Assembly (NCBI GenBank): GCA_010015655.1 | Contig: ML976674.1 | Coordinates: 258,234 to 305,845 of the forward strand | DNA length: 47,612 bases | DNA from: Bimuria novae-zelandiae CBS 107.79 | Taxonomy: Eukaryota > Ascomycota > Dothideomycetes > Pleosporales > Didymosphaeriaceae | Direction of reading: 5' to 3' | Shown here: positions 36,573 through 43,705 of the stretch, one piece after another | Layout of the letters: each line of letters opens with the position of its first letter | How positions within the stretch are numbered: position 1 is the stretch's first letter | The notes under the pieces: model-generated | The model's input: the letters and a program-made list of their open reading frames with translations, nothing else | Told to the model about the DNA's origin: nothing | Databases searched by the model: none | Program-made: the position numbers and the translations under genes

Positions 36573-36777
36573 TGTGTGACGATTTAATAACTCTTACCTT
36601 ATAAGATAGTTACTCCTACCCTTGCTTAGTTGCCACTCACCTTTCTGAGAGGGCTACACCTATCTGGGACTAGCGATGTTTACGCTCGTACATCTACATA
36701 CTCCGCAGCTTCTAGATAGTACACTCTCCAAAAAAAAAAGAGAGAATTACAATTACACAATCTTTTCTGCTGCGACA
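36573..36777 (+). repeat. Probable 3' LTR of Copia-B
   Basis: Follows the polypurine-like tract; starts TGTGTGACGATTTAAT and plausibly ends ...CTGCGACA at 36777. It contains a poly-A run (about 36729-36739). The expected twin at the 5' end of Copia-B is not found: the leader at 8848 differs. This end marks the change from AT-rich to balanced sequence. Confidence 0.5.
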
Positions 36778-37607
36778 GTAGACTATCGAGATCGCCAGCC
36801 AGCATGCAAAGTAAAGCACCACGCGTGCGCGTGAGCCAGCCTTAGCGCCAAGGGCCAGTCCCGGAAGGCGCAGTTAAGAACGAGTGCACTTAGCTTTTTT
36901 GTCTTAAGGAACATGAACGTTTATTCAATATTATGTGGAAGCTACCAAAGCTGCATCCTCAGAGCCCATAAACCCCGTAATGAGTTCGACCTACGTCTGA
37001 GCCAGAGTCCCGTGATTGTACTAGGGCCATCCAGAACTGCGCTCACGGTTATTTGGAGGACGTTTAGCTTACTGCCGGGGGGGCGGGGGGCGAGCAAGCT
37101 AGAATGCCTAACTCCGTAAGCCGTTTTTCCATGTCGCACATCCCTCGCGTAACGCAGGCTTCGGCATTCGGGTTCCAATGTTCGGAGGCGGCTCATATGT
37201 CTTATTAGAGAGCACGAGCGGCAGATTAATTGGGTAAATCCATCGCCGACCCTGTTTTCGTATTGGTGGTTGGTTCCCAAGTTGCTGGGTGCGACCTTCA
37301 CCGAAATCAACTTCGGCGATCTCATATGGTCCAGCTCGAAGGAGTGGAGTTAACGGATTTATACTGCCAGTGTGCCTAACTTTGCGTTTGTGTCTCAATT
37401 GATTGGTGTTTTGCAAGAAAGGACCCTGGACTCTGTCATTTACTGTGCCCCTACCCAAAGTCTCGGCGGTAGCTACCGAGGCTATGCGTCTACCAACGAT
37501 GCGCTTCCTAAAGGTTATATTTCTCGATCCGTAACTAGCATTTGCTCACATAAACCTGACTTCAGACCGCAACCCTTACTGCATTACTTGCATTGCCAGC
37601 CTTCGCC
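36778..37607 (+). other. Upstream region of the EthD gene; no gene recognised
   Basis: Balanced composition, no RIP. Overlapping frames of 68-140 codons on both strands lack recognisable proteins and look fortuitous. A G-rich tract (GGGGGGGCGGGGGGC around 37076-37090) could form a G-quadruplex. The promoter of the gene starting at 37608 must lie here, but I see no definite TATA box. Confidence 0.5.
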
Positions 37608-38278
37608 ATGTCGTCGTCCGCACCGGGCCGTCTGCTACGCCTTACTCTCCAAATCTATCGCAACCAGAACAGCACCACTGAGGATAGGGAGAAGTTCGCT
37701 CGTGAATACCTTGCCAAGGTCGCAGCACTTCATGCCAAAAATGGCATCGAGATGTACCAGCAGGTATGTGGGCGACTGTTGTTACGGTGGATAGTTATGT
37801 TGCACCTAGCTCACTCTCCCGCAGGTCTACACGCCCGTCGGGTATCGCGCTGCGTTGGACGACATGAACCGTCGCAACAACCGTGGCTGGACCATCGACG
37901 TAAGTCGCACGCTTCTCACCCGAGGAGTCGAGCTCAGGTTGACGCACACAGGATCACGACGTGACGGTCGAGTTCTACTTCCGCAACTTCGCCGAGCTCA
38001 ACAAGGTCAACTCCGATCCCGAGTTCCAGGCGCTGCAAGCCACCGAGGCTCCATACGTGAATCTGGTTCACACTGTGGTTACGCTAGGCTGGGTAGAGAA
38101 GTACGTTGATAATTGTTACGGTATAATTCCATCAGCTTCGATTCTATCAGGTTCCATGCCTAGACTCTTGGCAGGATCCAACGTCTATATATATGTAGGA
38201 TATCTCTACGATAGAGAAATCAACGCAGCCGTCTTCCCTTCCTCACAGATTTTCAGTCATCATGATACCGAGTTTTGA
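37608..38278 (+). CDS. EthD-domain (dimeric alpha/beta barrel) protein, C-terminus replaced
   Basis: Three exons: 37608-37763, 37825-37899, 37952 on; introns of 61 and 52 bp have GTATGT/GTAAGT donors, CAG acceptors and a GTTGAC branch site in the second. The start MSSSAPGRLLRLTLQIYRNQ is the standard N-terminus of small fungal EthD proteins (about 130-150 residues), which act as dehydratases, decarboxylases or cyclase-like helpers in polyketide pathways. The domain is complete through EFQALQATEAPYVNLVHTVV and GWVEKYVDN (to about 38113). The expected short C-terminal tail is missing; the frame runs instead into about 55 residues that look like an MFS transporter, ending at TGA 38276-38278. Spliced product about 184 residues. 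Expression as a stable protein is uncertain. Confidence 0.75.
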
Positions 38279-39751
38279 GAAATCGAACTGACTCGTCACA
38301 GGACTGCGTTTCTCCCCTTTTGGGGTCAACTCTCCCTAGTCCTGGGCAGGCGATGGCCCACAATAGCCGCTGTCGCTATCTTCGTTCTTGGATCGGGAAT
38401 CAGTGGTGGAGCAACGTCCACAGCCATGCTCATCGCGGGACGTCTTATCCAAGGTCTTGGCGGCGCGGGCATCACGGCCATGACACAACTCATCATCAGC
38501 GATCTCGTGTCGTTACGCGAGAGGGGCAAATATATCGGGGTCATATACGCTGTTTTCGGACTCGGCACAGCCGTGGGCCCCCCTGTTGGAAGTGCAATCA
38601 CACAGTACTCCAATTGGAAGTGGGCCTTTTGGATCAACCTACCAGTTGGCGGCGTGACACTTCTGATGCAGTTCTTCTTCCTCCAAATTGTCTTCGTCAA
38701 GCGTCTCACATTCAAGGAAAAGGTGCGCCAGATTGACTGGATTGGAAACTCGGTTCTCGTCGCCTCGGTCGTCTCAATTCTGATTGCTCTTTCCTGGGCG
38801 AACACTCGCTACGCATGGAGCGAGTATCAGATCATTGTACCTCTCGTTCTGGGTTTCGTGGGAACGGGTTTATTCTTCGTCTACGAGTCGTCCAAGTTCT
38901 GCGTCCAACCCACGATTCCTCCGCGCATGTTTTTGAATCGCACCAGCGCCCTCGGCCTGATCTGCACCTTCATACAGTCGATGCTGACCATGTGACGGGT
39001 CTACTTCCTGCCTGTGTACTTCCAGGCCGTGGTGCTGGTATCCATATCCAGATCCGGTGTTCTGCTACTCCCTACTATCCTCGTAGGTGTGCCGGCCGCG
39101 ATCGTCTCCGGGCAGGTCCTGGCGAAATACGGAAAATATAAACCGATCCACATTTTCGGCTTCGCAGTCGCCACGCTCGCATCTGGACTCTACATCAATT
39201 TTGATGCGAAATCGTCATTGGCCAAGATCGTCATCTACCAGATCATCGCAGGCATCGGCGGTGGTTGTCTGCTGACCACAATGCTTCCCTCGGTGCAGGC
39301 CGCCAATCCCCCCAAAGACGTGGCAGCAGCTACCTCGACCTGGGCATTCATGCGTGCTCTGGGAAACGTATGGGGCATTGCCATCCCTGCTGCCATCTTC
39401 AACAACCAGATGAACTCGAGGGTGGGCTCTATTTCGGACCCAAGGGTCCGCGGCTTCCTCTCTGGCGGGGATGCCTACACCCACGTATCTGCAACATTCA
39501 TCAAGTCCCTCCCGCTCGATCTGCAGAACGAGGTTGTAAACGCGTATCAAGGCGCGCTTAGGGTCGTGTGGGAGGTTGGTTTGGCGTTCAACATGTTAGG
39601 TTTCTTACTGGTATTCCCCGAAAAGGAAATCAAGCTGCGCACAACAGTCACGTCGGATCACAAGTTGAAGGAGAAGGCAAAGAAGGTGGATGTGGAGGCA
39701 AAGAGCGGCGATCTAGCGGAGAAGCAAGGGTCCTCGTCTTCTAACTCCTAG
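38135..39751 (+). pseudogene. 14-spanner MFS exporter (DHA14/toxin-efflux type), 5'-truncated and with a nonsense codon
   Basis: The main exon starts at 38302 after an acceptor CACAG with branch CTGAC, and reads TAFLPFWGQLSLVLGRRWPT, GRLIQGLGGAGI, GLGTAVGPPVGSAI, then KWAFWINLPVGG, the hallmark of fungal DHA14 major-facilitator exporters. It is open to TAG 39749-39751 except for one TGA at 38993-38995 in MLTM-stop-RVYFLPVYFQAV, where the family has Trp. At 38147-38214 a likely earlier exon remnant (LLAGSNVYIYVGYLY, family GGSNVYIWVGNSY) lies in the EthD reading frame. The first transmembrane segment and the start are gone. About 480 of roughly 570 residues remain. The hydrophilic C-terminus (KEKAKKVDVEAKSGDLAEKQ) is intact. 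Confidence 0.85.
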
Positions 39752-40087
39752 GCTAGCGACAACTCAGCTCCGAAGTGATCTCGACCGTATTCTAACCGTA
39801 AAGCTTTAACCGTTACTACTACTGTGCCATGATAAGGTAGCACCCTTATGCTTTCCTCTTAGGGAAAGGTTCTTAGCAGGTATATAGGCCTATATATAGT
39901 AATAGGAAGGCCTCCGATCAAGGGCATGCTCTCGTAAAACTATCTTATGATCTATATACCTACGCTCTATGCTCCTCGCTATGATCGTTACGTACTACCT
40001 GACCTAACCCGTATGCCCGAGTGTGAGGACGAGCTCGGTCTCCTGCATCTGAAGAAGTAGGTGAGGTAAGTGTGACGTCGAAAAGAG
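39752..40087. other. Intergenic; contains palindrome TATATAGGCCTATATA (39881-39896)
   Basis: No coding potential seen. The 16-bp palindrome is perfect. The stretch probably includes the 3' untranslated region of the MFS pseudogene. Confidence 0.5.
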
Positions 40088-40212
40088 TGTTGAGGCAATC
40101 GTTGTTTTGATTAAGAAGCTACTCTATGGAGCTATATACTATAGATCACGTGAGTCACGTGCACGGGCCACACGTACGCAGGTGGCCCAAGCTTCTATAC
40201 TGTACCGTCACA
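40088..40212 (-). repeat. Solo-LTR-like repeat, minus copy (125 bp)
   Basis: On the minus strand it starts TGTGACGGTACAG and ends CAATCGTT..CTCAACA pattern (plus strand TGTTGAGGCAATCG at 40088). It matches the plus-strand copy at 42967-43082, including CTTGGGCCACC, CGTACGT, GGCCCGTGCACGTGA and a TATATAGCTC box. TG...CA ends suggest an LTR; no internal retroelement and no clear target duplication are visible. Confidence 0.75.
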
Positions 40213-40301
40213 GTAAGTTAGCTCTATTTCAGCTACACTAAGATGAGGAGACCGTAGGTACAAAGGATTGCTACGCTTTTATGCGCTACCGCCCGGCGCG
40301 G

Positions 40302-40406
40302 AACAACCTTCCGCCTGGGGTGGTTGCACCTGGCCGTCAGGTAGGTGCACCTGGACGTGAGGTAGTCGCGCCTGACCGCAAGGTCATGTAACCTGTCAGC
40401 GTACTG
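40302..40406. repeat. Degenerate 21-bp tandem repeat, four to five units
   Basis: Units at 40323-40343, 40344-40364, 40365-40385 and 40386-40406 (e.g. GTTGCACCTGGCCGTCAGGT), with a weaker one before them. Each is 21 bp, so frame is kept; the minus strand is open across them as a 7-residue repeat (40233-40415), but I do not consider this a proven gene. Confidence 0.75.
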
Positions 40407-40518
40407 AACCGTCACACCGAGTAGCGTAGTATTATTAGTCTATACTAATTTTATACTATAGTTAATTCTATATTTACTTATTTCTCTATTATATTATGGT
40501 ATATTTTAGTTTTTAAAT

Positions 40519-40740
40519 AAAATATTTATATTTATATTTATATTTATTATTATAATTATATTTATAATTATATTTATATTTATATTTATATTTATATTTA
40601 TATTTATATTTATTATTATAATTATATTTATATTTATATTTATATTTATATTTATATTTATATTTATATTTATATTTATATTTATATTTATATTTATATT
40701 TATATTTATATTTATATTTATATTTATTATTATAATTATA
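40519..40740. repeat. AT-rich hexanucleotide array (TATATT)n, about 220 bp
   Basis: Long runs of ATTTAT/TATATT units, interrupted three times by the same TATTATTATAATTATA variant at about 40547-40560, 40610-40625 and 40725-40740. The variant spacing suggests higher-order duplication. The Tyr-Lys frame across it is a product of the repeat. Confidence 0.93.
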
Positions 40741-40752
40741 CTTTAATAGTAT

Positions 40753-40802
40753 TGTCAGATTACAAGGCCCGTTGCATCGGCAAGGTGGCTGGCGCACCCT
40801 TG
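40753..40802 (+). repeat. LTR start related to Copia-C
   Basis: TGTCAGATTACAAGG... and CAAGGTGGCTGGCGCACC match the start of the Copia-C LTR in element sense (plus-strand complement of about 35490-35537), then diverge. It may be the first part of a longer solo LTR of a sister family; the other end is not identified. Confidence 0.65.
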
Positions 40803-41076
40803 CTTCAGCTAAGGTCCACACGTCCGAGAATGTCCGAGATACCTTCTGTAACGGCCAGCAAGATATAGCCTTGCGGCTGATAGATTGACGCTATGTACAA
40901 AGACTCAAAGCTAAAGAAGAGAAATGGATCGAGAGGGCCGAGTAGGCGGCATATAGTCTGCCGCTATCTAGTAACTGCCATCTCAATGTGTGAACCAAAT
41001 AACTCATGTATATCCCCCTCTGCCACTAGAGGTAAGCTATCTCCTATATACCCAGGTGCAAACATCCTAGATAACT

Positions 41077-41181
41077 GGCAAACAGCAAACAAAAGGAAAA
41101 TAAGCCATCAGCTCGGTGGCAAACATCAAAAACAAACAAAAGGAAAACAAGCCATCAGCTCAGTGGCAAACATCAAACCTC
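41077..41181. repeat. Tandem repeat of 41/47 bp, two units plus a partial
   Basis: Units at 41077-41117 and 41118-41164 and a partial at 41165-41181, each beginning GGCAAACA and containing AAAAGGAAAA and AAGCCATCAGCTC. They differ by a 6-bp length change. Confidence 0.85.
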
Positions 41182-41196
41182 ACACAATGCTGCGAC

Positions 41197-41256
41197 TGCC
41201 TTCTCAGTGTAGCAGCTGCCATCTCAGTGTAGCAGCTACCATCACAGCGTGGCAGC
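41197..41256. repeat. 20-bp tandem repeat, three units
   Basis: Units 41197-41216, 41217-41236, 41237-41256 (TGCCATCTCAGTGTAGCAGC type), followed by a partial fourth. Non-coding as far as can be seen. Confidence 0.88.
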
Positions 41257-41815
41257 TGCCATCCATCGCCCTTGTGACGATGCCCAGATCACAGCAAGTC
41301 CCACGATCGTCACACGGAGCAGCCTTAGGTTTATATATTTATCTAACTTTTTTTATTCTAAAGGAATAGTATCTAAAAATATTATTCCCTAATTAGAGAC
41401 CTTAGGGCTAGTTTGAGCTCATAACTGGTGCCTAATCTGTTACCCTCTTAAGTTACTATCCTTACAGGGATTACCCGTTACCATCTTACGTAATTTAAGA
41501 GCCCTCTTTGCGGACCTTACTCTATTATTCTATTTTCGTACCACGCGCTGTATCTTGCATTTAGAAATGCTTATAGCCTTTTTACCTATATTATAAGCGC
41601 CTTTTCAAGTTTTCTATCAAGTCGTTGTACTAAAGCTAGTAGCTAAGATATAACTAATGGGTAATTCTAAATATAACCATAGGACCGAAAATGGAACTGC
41701 GGATTCGATTTAACCCAGATTAGCAGGTGACGAGTCCAAAGAGACCAATTCTGGGAACTATCTACTATAAATTGCGTTTACCAGTACATTTTTTTTAAAT
41801 ACATTTACTACAAAA
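41257..41815. other. Intergenic, upstream of the membrane-protein gene
   Basis: No protein or RNA gene recognised. The last 60 bases before the ATG at 41816 are T- and A-rich (a pyrimidine/T tract followed by TACTACAAAA), usual for a fungal 5' leader. Confidence 0.5.
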
Positions 41816-42813
41816 ATGCTGAGAACAGGAATATTACTGGCAACTTTTATCATTACTGTAGTCTCTATTGGTCTGATAGGGCGAATTCTGAGTGAGAGCA
41901 ACGCTAAGACCGGTATCCTAACCCTAAGTGTAAGGCTACATCTTCTGCTCTTGTGCGAAGAGATTGGCTAACAGGATCAAAACTATAGTTTAATTCAGCT
42001 AATATACTCCCGGATAGTCCGTTCCGGAAGTCGCCTACCGTTCAAAATCGCGATATTCTTCAAGATATCCAGAGCAAGGTAAATAGTGTCAAAGATGCAG
42101 CCACGACTGGCCTTCCAGGCGCTATTGCGACTCCCATCCAAGATATCCAGAGCAAAGTCAACAGTGTTAAAGACGCAATCGCCACTGGCCTTCCGGATGC
42201 TATCGCGGCTCCCATTCAAGAGATCGAGAAATATATTCCTAAGAATTGCTCACTAGGCATAAAGGAGTTCTGTGTCGGCATTAGGCACAACATAACCTGT
42301 AAAAATTTGCCACTAAGCCTTTCGGATCTGGTGCCGGATATTGCTCAAAACTTGTCAGATGTTGTTCGAATCCTTCCAGATACTCTCGAAAAACCCCTTC
42401 AAGATCAACTAAAAAAGGTACAGGAAAAGCTTCAAGAAAAACTTCAGCCCCTGGAGCGCACTCTAACAAAAGTCACTACTCCATATATCTAATATTGCTT
42501 AGTTACTAGATTAGTCCTTCTTGTATTTATCGCTATTATTTTTGCCTGCGCAGTTTTTAGCGGGTTGTTTAGCATCACAAGCATTCTAGCAAGGCTCACT
42601 ATTAGATTAAGAGTAGTAATGGCCTTAGGTTTAATATGTTGCGTCCTTCTTTTTATACCTACTATCATTTTAGGGCTGTTCCAGGCAAAAACCAAGGCAT
42701 TGCCATCTGGCATTGAAGTAGAAAAAGGAGAAGTCGGAGGGTTGTGCATCGGAGCTCTCTGCTGCGCCGTCGTTATGACGATTTTAGCTACTATCACACC
42801 GACCATCATCTAA
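41816..42813 (+). pseudogene. Four-pass membrane protein (SUR7/PalI-like topology), one nonsense codon
   Basis: Exon 1 41816-41929; intron 41930-41988 (59 bp, GTAAGG...TATAG, branch GGCTAAC); exon 2 41989-42813; about 311 residues. Residues about 5-25 are transmembrane (GILLATFIITVVSIGLIG), then a large presumably extracytoplasmic region with two 26-residue repeats, three cysteines (NCSLGIKEFCVGIRHNITC) and an amphipathic LQDQLKKVQEKLQEKLQ coiled coil. Three hydrophobic segments follow (LVLLVFIAIIFACAVFSGLF; GLICCVLLFIPTIILGLF; CIGALCCAVVMTILATITP). TAA at 42490-42492 interrupts just before the second segment; CAA-to-TAA is the RIP-type change. One TM, big loop, three TMs recalls SUR7/PalI claudin-like proteins, but I see no certain family motif. 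Confidence 0.7.
42064..42219 (+). repeat. 78-bp coding tandem repeat (26 residues, two units)
   Basis: Units 42064-42141 and 42142-42219, both starting GATATCCAGAGCAA; protein DIQSKVNSVKDA..TGLP.AIA.PIQ. Third-position differences show an old, selected duplication rather than a fresh one. Confidence 0.93.
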
Positions 42814-42966
42814 AAGAGTATTAAAAGCTGTTACCTCACAGTTAGCTCCTTGGCAGGTCCAGGGCTAACGTTTATATAAGTTAGTTTCCCTTCATCGTAG
42901 AGCCTATCTGGTCTTACAAAAAATAGCAAATTGGGGGGTCGTAAACCATATATAGCTTTAGACATG

Positions 42967-43082
42967 TGTGACGATTCAGTATAGAGCTTGGGCCACCCGC
43001 GTACGTACGGCCCGTGCACGTGATGCACACAGTATATAGCTCCTGTAGAGTAGCTACTCAATCAACAACGATTGCCTCAACA
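42967..43082 (+). repeat. Solo-LTR-like repeat, plus copy (116 bp)
   Basis: TGTGACGATTCAG...GCCTCAACA, inverted relative to 40088-40212 and clearly the same family. TATATAGCTCC looks like its TATA box. Flanking 5-mers do not match, so the ends may be worn. Confidence 0.75.
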
Positions 43083-43262
43083 CCACTTTACACCTTACAA
43101 CATGTTAATGCACCTTTTAACAGAAGTACTTACATAAACATGTGTTAAGTGAAGGTAGAAGGAAATTTTTAGTTTGTTAGTTGCTGACGGCATAGGCGAT
43201 AAACAGCCTGACTTCCTCTCATCTGCCATAAAACCTTCTATTGGTGTCTGCCCACTCAAGTG

Positions 43263-43520
43263 CTACTTTCCGAGGGTTCCGAATAGTTCAGGTTTAACCA
43301 TACCGGCAACATAATTTCGGTCTAAATGGAAGGTTAGCCGTTGCCTACATGATAATAATATAGTACCTACTCCTTCTTCGGGATCCCACACAACTAATAG
43401 CCCATACGGTATTGTAAGCTTAGTTCCATCGTGAAGTATAATATCGGCCGGTGACCCAAGCGGCGGAAGCGACATGGGTGCGCTAGTGCCTAGCCCTAGT
43501 AGTAAGCACACTGGGCACAA
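43263..43520 (-). CDS. Hypothetical protein fragment, 85 residues
   Basis: Open minus-strand frame ending at 43263. From the inner Met (MSLPPLGSPADI) it reads ILHDGTKLTIPYGLLVVWDP, then TFHLDRNYVAGMVKPELFGT. Composition is protein-like, and a possible intron (donor GTAAGT near 43540, acceptor ...GGCTAG or CACTAG near 43490) suggests an upstream exon. ILHDGTKLTIPYGL vaguely recalls the start of the ubiquitin-like fold found in many fungal proteins, but this is weak. It is divergent from the patatin gene. Confidence 0.4.
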   Translation of the reverse strand: MCPVCLLLGLGTSAPMSLPPLGSPADIILHDGTKLTIPYGLLVVWDPEEGVGTILLSCRQRLTFHLDRNYVAGMVKPELFGTLGK

Positions 43521-43705
43521 TGAGAATGTTAAAACTTACCCGCTCCGTAGTTGTGTGAGTGGGTTTTCCAGAATGATAATAAAATCAAAGAAGACGGGAA
43601 ACAACTAAGAAAGTGGGCCAGAATCCAAATAAGGAAGCAGACGAGAAAGCGAAGGAGACAGCTAGAAGGGCCACGATTGTGAAATCATAGAAGACATAAG
43701 ATGAG

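Noticed and set aside
36913..37590. Overlapping frames of 68-140 codons on both strands before the EthD gene
   Set aside because: Mutually overlapping, no recognisable motifs, end within or before the real start at 37608; probably chance frames in a GC-balanced promoter region.
39087..39561. Frames on both strands inside the MFS exon
   Set aside because: Shadows of the transporter frame, which has clear family motifs.
40513..40821. 102-codon minus-strand frame of alternating Tyr and Lys
   Set aside because: Pure translation of the TATATT hexanucleotide array; no gene.
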